Assembly (NCBI RefSeq): GCF_002300165.1
Contig: NZ_MLCE01000021.1
Location: 248,001 to 312,000, forward strand
DNA: 64,000 nt
Reading direction: 5' to 3'
Source: Streptomyces sp. Tue6028
GTDB lineage: Bacteria > Actinomycetota > Actinomycetes > Streptomycetales > Streptomycetaceae
Under the pieces are notes generated by a model. It saw only the letters and a program-made list of their open reading frames with translations. It ran no database searches and was not told the DNA's origin. How positions within the stretch are numbered: the stretch's first letter is position 1; every line of letters starts with the position of its first letter. Of this stretch, positions 41,678-48,805 are shown in pieces. The position numbers and the translations under genes were made by a program.

Positions 41678-42037
41678 GCGGTGCACCCACCGCGAGGCAC
41701 GGCGGCAATGATCCCTTGAATGGGTGACGCCCGGCTCCGGCACCGCCCGTGATGCTGGATGCAACGGCGTGGCCTCCGGCACGGCACCGTCATTCGCCCC
41801 GCCGGACCACGACGCACTCGACGCCATCAGTGAGTTGATCACAATCGGGCGCTTCAGCGACCGAGTCGTGCCGCTCGCGCACACCCGCGCCGCGTACGAG
41901 GCGCGCTCGAAAGGAGCACTGGCGTGGCAAGGCCGTCGCCCATGTCGCCGACCGATGGTCAAGCGCAGCCCAGAGCGGTCGGGCTCGGCGCTCCTGCCGG
42001 CACCGAGCGCGGATACCGTGGCCAACTCCGGGCTGCT
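41678..42037 (+). pseudogene. Gene debris, possible zinc-type dehydrogenase remnant
   Basis: No intact gene. A stretch from about 41811 to 41905 reads DAISELITIGRFSDRVVPLA followed by HTRAAYEARSKG. This resembles the C-terminal end of MDR-type alcohol dehydrogenases (GRF-x-V-x-PL-x-AA-x-A). It has no start and runs into unrelated sequence, so it is read as a fragment. The assignment is tentative. Confidence 0.35.
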
Positions 42038-42438
42038 GTGACCGCGAGCGCGGCCCCGCACGGATACACACTGGCACTGTGGACCGCCACCGCGGTGACG
42101 TCGTCCGAACAGCGCGCCCCAGGGGCAGCTGAAGTCCTGGCGCTCCTTGCCGGCGCGACGCTCGCCTTCGTCGCGTCGGCCGCTGCCGCCCACGGAACTG
42201 CCCCCATGACGCCGGACTCGTCCGCCCACGCCGGCACGCGGATCTGGGCGGCCTTCCATCTGCCCATGGCGGCTTGCGCCGCGCTGGCCAGCCTGCTGCT
42301 GACACGGTGCTGCTCAGGGCCCCTCTTGTGGGGGCTGGTCGGCACGACCACGACTGCCGTGTACCTACTGGGTGTCAGCGCCCAGTTCCTCTGCTTTGCA
42401 GTTCGCCATGACACCCAGCAGACACAGACACTCACCCA
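42038..42438 (+). CDS. Small four-helix membrane protein (N-terminal part of a chimeric frame)
   Basis: From GTG 42038 about 130 residues form three to four hydrophobic helices (TLALWTATAVTSS, VLALLAGATLAFVASAAAA, FHLPMAACAALASLLL, WGLVGTTTTAVYLLGVSAQF). The frame then runs without a stop into a truncated nitroreductase and ends at 42733. The join is probably an accident of rearrangement, leaving a membrane protein with a foreign tail. Family unknown; it may not be functional. Confidence 0.45.
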
Positions 42439-42762
42439 CCAGAGGTTCACCACCCCCCTCGCGCTCGACCCCGCAGCCCAGGACCTTCTGTTCCGGCAGG
42501 CGGGGACCGTCGACTCCTTCGCCGACGAGCCAGTAACGGACGATCAGATCGAGGCCATCTACGACCTCATCAAGTACGCCCCCACCTCGATGAACCAGCA
42601 GCCTCTGCGTATCGTGCTGGTCCGATCCGCCCAGGCGCGCGAGCGCCTGGCCAAGTACCTGTCCGAGGGCAACCGCAACAAGACCGCGGCAGCCCCGCTC
42701 GTCGCCGTCCTCGCCGCGGATCATGAGGTCTGACGTACGCGCAAGTGGTCACCACCGTCTGA
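42439..42762 (+). pseudogene. Second nitroreductase copy with an internal deletion
   Basis: The N-terminal 90 residues (TPLALDPAAQDLLFRQAGTV onwards, including DLIKYAPTSMNQQPLRIVLV) closely match the intact gene at 30056-30649. After DHE the frame ends at 42733. Shifting frame at 42730 gives LTYAQVVTTV and a stop at 42762, matching the extreme C-terminus LAYDEVVTTV of the intact gene. About 280 bp of the middle is therefore missing. Lacking much of the FMN-binding fold, it cannot be functional. Confidence 0.85.
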
Positions 42763-42879
42763 TCCAAGGGCGACGGTTGGTCGCCGTGAAGGTCGAAGAC
42801 CCGCCGGCAACCCCTTCGATTGGGCGCTTCGCCTCGACTTGGGGCGCGGAGGGCACGCCACCCTCAAATTGGACTAGAC

Positions 42880-42913
42880 AACAAACAAACCCCAGACCAC
42901 TGGCCTGGGGTTT
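42880..42913 (-). terminator. Rho-independent terminator of tRNA-Gly
   Basis: AAACCCCAG (42887-42895) and CTGGGGTTT (42905-42913) form a 9-bp stem. On the minus strand it is followed by GTTTGTTG, just past the tRNA CCA end. It lies inside the island boundary, so the insertion appears to have supplied a new terminator for the tRNA. Confidence 0.8.
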
Positions 42914-42916
42914 CAT

Positions 42917-42964
42917 CATGGAGCGGGTGACGAGAATCGAACTCGCGCTCTCAGCTTGGGAAGC
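42917..42964 (-). repeat. Right att site: 48-bp core within tRNA-Gly
   Basis: Identical to 27763-27810 in the same orientation. It covers the tRNA 3' end, T arm and anticodon loop. Because the tRNA is read leftward, its 3' end faces the island, the standard geometry for integration at a tRNA gene that keeps the tRNA intact. Confidence 0.93.
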
Positions 42965-42992
42965 TGATGTTCTACCATTAAACTACACCCGC
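42919..42992 (-). tRNA. tRNA-Gly (anticodon CCC)
   Basis: 74 nt including an encoded CCA. The acceptor stem GCGGGTG pairs with CACCCGC. The D arm contains GGTAGAAC, the anticodon stem TCAGC/GCTGA encloses TTCCCAA (anticodon CCC), and the T arm carries GTTCGATTC. The discriminator base is T. The gene is complete and should be functional. Its 3' half is duplicated 15.2 kb to the left. It faces leftward and lies before the small zinc-ribbon gene and dcd. Confidence 0.95.
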
Positions 42993-43253
42993 GTAAGACG
43001 TCGGTTGAACCGGTGTCCAATGCTCGCTCACTGTACCCCATGCCTCGCCCCCGGCGCTGAAGCCGCGGGGCCCGGTCGCGTTTTCGGGGGGTGGATGCGG
43101 CTGCGGGCGGCCGGAGTTGGGGCGTACGGTGGAGGCGTGGGGGAGGGCCCGCGCGGGACCGGAGTGCCGCCTGGAGGGCCGTCCCTTTCATCCCGTAATG
43201 TGGCTTTCGTCGTCAGTCAGACGCGCTCTTGGGGAAGGGACTCTGAGGACTTG

Positions 43254-43412
43254 ATGGAGCACACCGTCGTCCGTTGTGCCGAGGGGCACGTGTTCAGCAC
43301 CGCTTCGTTCCCGATGCAGCAGGCCGAGCGGCTCGGCCCCGGCCGGCTGGTCCGGTGCCCACGCTGTGCCCGGCTCCGCAGTGTGGTGCCGGTCGCACTG
43401 GAGAAGCGGTAA
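43254..43412 (+). CDS. Small zinc-ribbon-like protein
   Basis: A 52-residue protein with Cys9 and the CPRC motif near residue 37, plus GH after the first Cys, a plausible zinc-binding knuckle. It is small, basic at the C-terminus and without a membrane segment. ATG 43254 has GAGGAC upstream. It precedes dcd in the same direction, with a 68-bp gap that contains a separate dcd promoter. Function unknown; conserved-looking. Confidence 0.6.
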   Translation: MEHTVVRCAEGHVFSTASFPMQQAERLGPGRLVRCPRCARLRSVVPVALEKR

Positions 43413-43443
43413 CGAGCAGGACGGGCGCGTGGCGTCATCACGA

Positions 43444-43480
43444 TTGTGGTGGCTCCGCGCGCCTTGCGTATCCTCAGGGC
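43444..43480 (+). promoter_or_regulatory. Probable leaderless promoter of dcd
   Basis: TTGTGG (43444-43449), a 19-bp spacer, and TATCCT (43469-43474) end 6 nt before the GTG at 43481, which has no ribosome-binding site. This predicts transcription starting at the start codon. Confidence 0.45.
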
Positions 43481-44056
43481 GTGCTTCTCTCAGACAAGGA
43501 CATCCGGGCCGAGATCGACGCCGGGCGGGTGCGGATCGATCCCTACGACGAATCCATGGTGCAGCCGTCGAGCATCGACGTGCGGCTCGACCGCTACTTC
43601 CGGGTGTTCGAGAACCACCGCTACCCCCACATCGACCCGTCGATCGAGCAGACCGACCTGACCCGGCTCGTCGAGCCCGAGGGCGACGAGCCGTTCATCC
43701 TGCATCCCGGGGAGTTCGTGCTCGCCTCGACCTACGAGGTCATCTCCCTGCCCGACGACCTCGCCTCGCGCCTGGAGGGCAAGAGCTCGCTCGGCCGGCT
43801 GGGCCTGGTCACGCACTCCACCGCCGGGTTCATCGACCCCGGGTTCTCGGGCCACGTGACCCTTGAGCTGTCCAACCTCGCGACGCTGCCGATCAAGCTG
43901 TGGCCGGGCATGAAGATCGGGCAGCTGTGCATGTTCCGGCTCAGCTCGCCCGCCGAGTTCCCGTACGGCAGCGACCGGTACGGGTCCCGCTACCAGGGCC
44001 AGCGCGGGCCGACGGCGTCCCGGTCCTACCTGAACTTCCACCGGACCCAGGTGTGA
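43481..44056 (+). CDS. dcd: dCTP deaminase
   Basis: A 191-residue trimeric enzyme converting dCTP to dUTP (and NH3) for dTTP synthesis. Length is exactly that of bacterial Dcd. MVQPSSIDVRLD near residue 27 binds nucleotide, and LEGKSSLGRLGL near 105 and HSTAGFIDPGFSGHVTLEL near 119 hold the catalytic Glu and phosphate-binding residues. C-terminal QGQRGPTASR is also conserved. The GTG at 43481 overlaps nothing upstream and may be leaderless. It overlaps the phosphoribosyltransferase gene by 4 bp. Confidence 0.96.
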   Translation: MLLSDKDIRAEIDAGRVRIDPYDESMVQPSSIDVRLDRYFRVFENHRYPHIDPSIEQTDLTRLVEPEGDEPFILHPGEFVLASTYEVISLPDDLASRLEGKSSLGRLGLVTHSTAGFIDPGFSGHVTLELSNLATLPIKLWPGMKIGQLCMFRLSSPAEFPYGSDRYGSRYQGQRGPTASRSYLNFHRTQV

Positions 44057-44586
44057 GCGGCGAGGACGTGAGCGAGATCAGCCCCGTACGGGAGAACCTC
44101 ACCTACGAGCAGTTCGGCAGCGCCGTCCGCGAGCTCGCCCAGACCATCGCCGACGACGGGTACGAGCCGGACATAGTGCTCTCGATCGCCCGCGGTGGCG
44201 TCTTCGTCGCCGGAGGGCTCGCCTACGCCCTCGACTGCAAGAACATCCACCTGGTGAACGTGGAGTTCTACACCGGCGTGGGCACCACCCTGGACATGCC
44301 CGTCATGCTCGCGCCGGTCCCCAACGCGATCGACTTCTCCGACAAGAAGGTCCTGATCACCGACGACGTCGCCGACACCGGCAAGACGCTCAAGCTGGTG
44401 CACGACTTCTGCGTCGAGACCGTGGCCGAGGTCCGCAGTGCCGTGATCTATGAGAAGTCCCACTCGCTCGTGAAGTGCGAGTACGTGTGGAAGCGCACCG
44501 ACGACTGGATCAACTTCCCGTGGAGCGTCTTGCCTCCCGTACATAGGTCCGGCGATCCGGCAAAGATCAACAGGGAAGCTGTCTGA
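44053..44586 (+). CDS. Phosphoribosyltransferase
   Basis: A 177-residue type I PRTase fold protein. The PRPP motif VLITDDVADTGKTL near residue 98 is unambiguous, with SIARGGVFVAGGLAYAL near 45 forming the flexible-loop side. It probably recycles a purine-like base, given similarity to xanthine/hypoxanthine-guanine enzymes, but the base cannot be fixed. GTG 44053 overlaps the dcd stop by 4 bp; GTG 44068 is possible. Coupling to dcd suits a nucleotide-metabolism role. Confidence 0.85.
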   Translation: MSGEDVSEISPVRENLTYEQFGSAVRELAQTIADDGYEPDIVLSIARGGVFVAGGLAYALDCKNIHLVNVEFYTGVGTTLDMPVMLAPVPNAIDFSDKKVLITDDVADTGKTLKLVHDFCVETVAEVRSAVIYEKSHSLVKCEYVWKRTDDWINFPWSVLPPVHRSGDPAKINREAV

Positions 44587-44639
44587 CCTGCATCACCGCA
44601 GCCCTGTCGGCCCGGGGGTTCTGGTGCCAGACTCCCGCT

Positions 44640-45122
44640 GTGACCGGTGAAGACGAGCTGACTCTGCGTTGGTGGACCAAGCGTGCGCACGGGGTGATGG
44701 CGGCGCTGACGGTACTCGCGGTGGGATCGGCGATCGCCCTGTCCCACAGTCGGCGCGAGGCGCCGGCGGTCATTTCCGCGGTGGTCATGGTCGTGGTGCA
44801 TCTCTGCTGCGAGATATGGGGCTTTCAGCGTCGGCTCGTGGCCGATCGGGAAGGGCTGCGATTCCGAACCGTCCTGCGGTGGCGGCAGCTGGCCTGGACC
44901 GAGGTCGCCGGAATCGAGCGGATGCAGGTGGAGTGGGCGGACAGCGCACGGAGGGGCGACTGGCTGAGGGCGGTCGCGGTGCTGCGCGACGGGTCCAGGG
45001 TGCCGCTTCCGCTGCCGTACGGAACGACGCAGCGTCGACATCCTTACGAGGAGGAGATGCTCGAACTCCGGGCCGCGTACGAACGGTTCGCAGGACGGCA
45101 CGACGGGTCACGTGGAATCTGA
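44640..45122 (+). CDS. Two-helix membrane protein with PH-like domain
   Basis: A 160-residue protein with two N-terminal hydrophobic segments (about 18-55). A beta-rich C-terminal part starts RLVADREGLRFRTVLRWRQL and continues LAWTEVAGIERMQVEW, typical of bacterial PH (bPH) domains of the DUF304 type. GTG 44640 is used. Function unknown; many actinobacteria have several copies. Confidence 0.68.
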   Translation: MTGEDELTLRWWTKRAHGVMAALTVLAVGSAIALSHSRREAPAVISAVVMVVVHLCCEIWGFQRRLVADREGLRFRTVLRWRQLAWTEVAGIERMQVEWADSARRGDWLRAVAVLRDGSRVPLPLPYGTTQRRHPYEEEMLELRAAYERFAGRHDGSRGI

Positions 45123-45331
45123 CGGCAGATCTGTCACCGACCCCGGACGCGACGCCGTGCGTTCGCGGGCCCCGCGAGGGAAGCGCTCGGACCTGCGCGG
45201 GCGGCGCGCACCGTACGGGTGCCCGCGCTGACGGGGTTGTGCGGCGGAGACGTGCGAACAACGGCGTGGTGAACCGTTGGCCAACGCCGTAGGCTCCCTC
45301 TGGACGATCAAGACTCCCTGGGGGGACATCC

Positions 45332-46117
45332 ATGCGCACAACCACGCGCCTCGCCTTGCTCGGCACCAGCGTCGCGTTGGTCGCCACCGCGATCAGTGCC
45401 ACCGCCGCCCAGGCGGAGGACGGCGGCGCGGGCGACATCACGATCGACAAGGTCGTCGTCAACGGTGGCAAACCGGTCGTCGTGGGTACCACCAACGTGG
45501 TGTCCGCCAAGGTCTCCGTGACCGCGTCGGACGATTCGGGCATCGCCGAGACCACGTACATCAGCGCCTCCGGTCCGAAGCCGAACTTCGCGCAGATCTG
45601 GTACGACGACGGCGACATCACCTGTGTCAAGGCGAGTGCCACCACGTCGACGTGCACGGGCACGCTGACGTTCGACCCGCAGGCGACGACGGGGTTCGTC
45701 GACAACGGCGCGGCGGCCACCTGGAACCTCGCCACGCTGGTCTCCGCCAACGACTACGACTACATCCACCGGGACGCGGCCACCACGTTCAAGGTGCAGC
45801 GCTACTCGAAGCTGACGGTCAACGCCTCCCCGGAGCCGGTGAAGAAGGGCAAGACCATCACGGTCACCGGCAAGCTCTCCCGGGCCAACTGGGAGGACAA
45901 CCTCTACCACGGCTACACGGGCCAGTCGGTGAAGCTGCAGTTCCGCAAGAAGGGCAGCACCACCTACACCACGGTGAAGACGATCAAGTCCGACTCGACG
46001 GGCAACCTGAAGACGACCGTCACCGCCTCCACCGACGGCTACTTCCGCTACAGCTTCGCGGGCACGGCCACGACCCCGGCGGTCAATGCGACCGGCGACT
46101 TCGTGGACGTCCAGTAG
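45332..46117 (+). CDS. Secreted protein with C-terminal Ig-like domain, paralogue of the 19.4-kb gene
   Basis: A 261-residue exported protein. The signal peptide (LALLGTSVALVATAISATAA) ends near AQA-E, residue 29. A variable central part carries two cysteines. The C-terminal 115 residues start RYSKLTVNASPEPVKKGKTI and match the protein at 19392 at most positions, including SRANWED, LYHGYTGQ, VKLQFRK and TTVTAS. The ATG at 45332 has a GGGGGGA site. The genes are 26 kb apart, so they are an old duplication. Function unknown; likely cell-surface or extracellular. Confidence 0.8.
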   Translation: MRTTTRLALLGTSVALVATAISATAAQAEDGGAGDITIDKVVVNGGKPVVVGTTNVVSAKVSVTASDDSGIAETTYISASGPKPNFAQIWYDDGDITCVKASATTSTCTGTLTFDPQATTGFVDNGAAATWNLATLVSANDYDYIHRDAATTFKVQRYSKLTVNASPEPVKKGKTITVTGKLSRANWEDNLYHGYTGQSVKLQFRKKGSTTYTTVKTIKSDSTGNLKTTVTASTDGYFRYSFAGTATTPAVNATGDFVDVQ

Positions 46118-46149
46118 CCGACAGCGGTCGGCTGCGCGGGCACATGAGT

Positions 46150-46183
46150 GAGGGGCTCCCCGGGTGATCCCGGGGAGCCCCTC
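46150..46183. terminator. Strong bidirectional terminator
   Basis: GAGGGGCTCCCCGGG (46150-46164) pairs perfectly over 15 bp with CCCGGGGAGCCCCTC (46169-46183) across a 4-nt loop. It sits between the convergent secreted-protein and Yip1-family genes. Confidence 0.88.
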
Positions 46184-46210
46184 TCCCATGTGTGCGTGGG
46201 GTCCGGCCCG

Positions 46211-47140
46211 CTAGAACGTGCCCAGCTTGACGATCGACAGGATCGCGATGAGCTGGATCGCCGACGCGGCCAGGGCCTTCGGCCAGGGCAGGTCGTGGGA
46301 GCGGCTGACCATGAGGGTCAGCAGGGCGCCCGCCCCGATCCAGGTCGCCCAGCCGAGCAGCTGGACGAAGGAGGCGTCGCCGCCGAAGAACATGGCGACG
46401 ACCAGACGCGGGGCGTCCGTGATCGACATGATCAGCATGGACAGGCCGACCGTGGGCTGCCAGGCGCCGTCGCCGCCGAGCTGGCGGGCCAGGGTGTGGG
46501 TGACCACGCCCAGGATGAAGGTGCTGATGACGATGGCCACGGCGGTCGTCAGGACGATCGGGACGGCGTTCGAGAGGGTCGCCTCGATCGCGTCCTTGCG
46601 CGCGCCGTCGAAGCCGAAGACGGCGATCAGACCGTAGAGGAACGTCACGATGAGGGCCGGGCCCCACATCGTGTAGTCGCGCATCTGCAGGAAGGTCTGG
46701 TTGGGGGCCGTCACGATGCCCTTGAGCAGGTCCTTCCAGTGCAGCCGGGGCCCGATCGGCGGGGCCGCGGCCTGGCCGGCCCGGTAGGTCTCGCCCTGGC
46801 TGTAGGGGTCCTCGCCGATCGAGAAGGCCTGGGTGTGACCGGGGCTGTTCGCCGCGTACGGGTCCGGGCCCTGCTGGGGGTGTCCGTCACCGAAGTACTC
46901 CGGCTCGCCGTGGCCGCCGTGGGCCTGCGGCCAGCCGCCCTGCTGACCGCCTCTGTACTGCTGGCCGCCTCTGTACTGCTGCTGGCCCCCGTACGGCTGC
47001 TGCGGCGGCGCAGGCGGGTAGCCGTACGGCTGCTGCCGGCCCTGGGGGCCCTGCTGTCCGTACGGTGCTTGGTGTTGTTGCGGGCGCGCCTGCGGGGAAC
47101 GGTTGTCCCGGGCGCCGCGTCCGATCCTGAATCCAGCCAC
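46211..47140 (-). CDS. Yip1-family membrane protein with Gln/Gly/Pro-rich N-terminus
   Basis: A 309-residue protein. The first 130 residues are a Gln/Gly/Pro/Tyr-rich, probably disordered cytoplasmic region with short repeats (GGQQYRGGQQ). The C-terminal 170 residues hold five hydrophobic helices and resemble the Yip1 domain (WKDLLKGIVTAPNQTFLQM start). GTG 47140 (VAGFRIGRG) is preferred because a TACGTT -10 element ends 7 nt upstream, suggesting a leaderless message. ATG 47221 would add 27 residues, and its possible ribosome site abuts the codon. Role in bacteria unknown. Confidence 0.72.
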   Translation of the reverse strand: MAGFRIGRGARDNRSPQARPQQHQAPYGQQGPQGRQQPYGYPPAPPQQPYGGQQQYRGGQQYRGGQQGGWPQAHGGHGEPEYFGDGHPQQGPDPYAANSPGHTQAFSIGEDPYSQGETYRAGQAAAPPIGPRLHWKDLLKGIVTAPNQTFLQMRDYTMWGPALIVTFLYGLIAVFGFDGARKDAIEATLSNAVPIVLTTAVAIVISTFILGVVTHTLARQLGGDGAWQPTVGLSMLIMSITDAPRLVVAMFFGGDASFVQLLGWATWIGAGALLTLMVSRSHDLPWPKALAASAIQLIAILSIVKLGTF

Positions 47141-47277
47141 GTATTCGAACGTACCTGGTCCCGGGGATCGACGTGCGCGAGCCGGGGCAACGGGCCCCGC
47201 ATTGGGGCCGACCTGTGACATCCCTTAGGGGGATCGACGGGCACCCCTTACGGGCCTGCCTGCGGCTGTTTCCGGGG

Positions 47278-48711
47278 CTACCCGAGCATCTGCCATCCGA
47301 AGTGCGGGTACCCGGACGTGGACACCCCCACGGCCGACGGCCCGAAGCTGACCGCGCTCGGCGTGGTGATGCCGGACGTCGCGCCACGCAGGCTCCACAG
47401 TGCTCCGTCCGCGCTGTTCTCCCCGTCGGCGCCGATGGACAGGTCGGCATGGCCGTCACCGTTGAGGTCGGTGAGGCTCACCGACGAGCCGAAGTGGTCG
47501 TTGTCCTCCGCGGCTCCGGGCACTCCGACGGTGTCCTGGGAGAAGGACTGCGTGCTCGACGTGGAGAGGCCGGCGGGTGAGCCGCGGAGCAGCGTGACGC
47601 TGCCCGTCAGATCGGCGGAGCCGATGGTCTCGTAGTCCGCGGAGACGGCTGCGTCGGCGTAGCCGTCGCCGTTGATGTCACCGAGTGAGATGGCCCACCC
47701 GAAGTAGTCGCTCGATTCGTCCGCTCCAGGCACGCCAGGCGTGTCCTGGTCGATGGTCTGGGCCGGTTCGACACCGATGCCTGTGGGGCTGCCGAGGTGC
47801 GTGCTGATGGAGCCGCCGAGGCTGTCGATGCTGTCGCCCCAGAAATCGCTGGTGACGATGTCCGCGTAGCCGTCGCCGTTGATGTCCCCGATGGTTGCGC
47901 GCACGCTGAACTCCTTGAGCACACCCTGGTAGATGAGCCCGGAATGTGAGCCCAGATATACCAACGTGCCGTCGTAAGCGGTGTGCTCGTCGGCGTACAC
48001 GCCGGTCACGGTCAGGTCGTCCGCGCCGTCGCCGTTCACATCGCCGGAAGCGAGTGAGCGGGCGCCGCGGTCGCCGCCGGTGTTGATGGGTGCGGTGATC
48101 TTGTACTTGGACGCCGCCCCGGAGGTCTTGGTGAAGCCGCCCTGGTGGACCCAGATGTCTTTGCCGTTGCTGCCGGCTGCGAGGTCGGCCTTGCCGTCGC
48201 CATTGAGGTCGCCGACGGCGAGGGACGTTCCGAACGCGTCGTGGGCCGTGGGCGCGGAGTCGGGGACGGCCCGGCCTCCGGAGAGGCCGTTCTTGCCGCC
48301 CCAGACGATCACGGCCGTCCCTCCGTCGACGTCGCTGCCGACGTCCTCCCCCGCGGCGCCGACCACGAGGTCGGCGTATCCGTCGTTGTTGAGGTCGCCG
48401 GAGGCGAGGGCGACGCCGAACTCGTCGCCCTTCTCCGCCGTGCCGGGGACCCCGCTGGTGTTCTGGGTGAGGACCGTGCGGCGGGAGGCGCTGATCCCGG
48501 ACGCGGAGCCGTAGTCGACGACGACGGCGCCCGCGTGGGCGGTGCCGCCCACGGTGGCGGACGGCGCGCCGGTCACCAGGTCGCGGTACCCGTCGCCGTT
48601 GAAGTCGTCCGCGTACTCGGCCGGGGCGGCGGAGGCCGGGACGGGCAGGGCCAGAGGTGTGAGGCCTGCCGTGAGGAGGGCGGCCAGCGCTACCGAAGTG
48701 CGAATGCGCAT
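47278..48711 (-). CDS. Secreted FG-GAP/VCBS repeat protein 5 of 5
   Basis: A 477-residue exported protein, signal peptide ending near ASAAP (residue 29). It is made of about seven repeats with the calcium-binding core DxNGDGYxDL (DDFNGDGYRDL, GDLNNDGYADL, GDLNGDGKADL, GDVNGDGADDL, GDINGDGYADI, TDLNGDGHADL) that fold as an integrin-alpha-like seven-bladed propeller. Third in the transcriptional set from the right with its own signal sequence. Nearest relatives are the three upstream genes. Expected to bind Ca2+ and a surface partner; no enzymatic motif. Confidence 0.87.
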   Translation of the reverse strand: MRIRTSVALAALLTAGLTPLALPVPASAAPAEYADDFNGDGYRDLVTGAPSATVGGTAHAGAVVVDYGSASGISASRRTVLTQNTSGVPGTAEKGDEFGVALASGDLNNDGYADLVVGAAGEDVGSDVDGGTAVIVWGGKNGLSGGRAVPDSAPTAHDAFGTSLAVGDLNGDGKADLAAGSNGKDIWVHQGGFTKTSGAASKYKITAPINTGGDRGARSLASGDVNGDGADDLTVTGVYADEHTAYDGTLVYLGSHSGLIYQGVLKEFSVRATIGDINGDGYADIVTSDFWGDSIDSLGGSISTHLGSPTGIGVEPAQTIDQDTPGVPGADESSDYFGWAISLGDINGDGYADAAVSADYETIGSADLTGSVTLLRGSPAGLSTSSTQSFSQDTVGVPGAAEDNDHFGSSVSLTDLNGDGHADLSIGADGENSADGALWSLRGATSGITTPSAVSFGPSAVGVSTSGYPHFGWQMLG

Positions 48712-48805
48712 CAGGTCAGTTCTCCATGTGAACCATACGGATCATGTCAGCCGGGTGGGCCGTCTGGGCCGTGCGGGCCCGGTGGGTCCGCACGGCCGGT
48801 GCGGG

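Larger units (their letters stand above)
27763..42964. mobile_element. 15.2-kb putative genomic island integrated at tRNA-Gly(CCC)
   Basis: The element is defined by 48-bp direct repeats, one being part of an intact tRNA gene. It carries two vapBC modules, a nitroreductase, a hydroxyquinol catabolic set with two LuxR-type regulators, and several broken genes and a transposase relic near its ends. Toxin-antitoxin cargo plus a catabolic cluster at a tRNA is a classic island layout. No integrase or excisionase was recognised, so it is probably immobile now or was moved in trans. Boundaries are firm from the repeats; the mobile history is inferred. Confidence 0.82.

Noticed and set aside
27763..42964. 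An integrase gene for the island
   Set aside because: I looked on both strands next to both att sites and saw no tyrosine or serine recombinase motif. None is reported.
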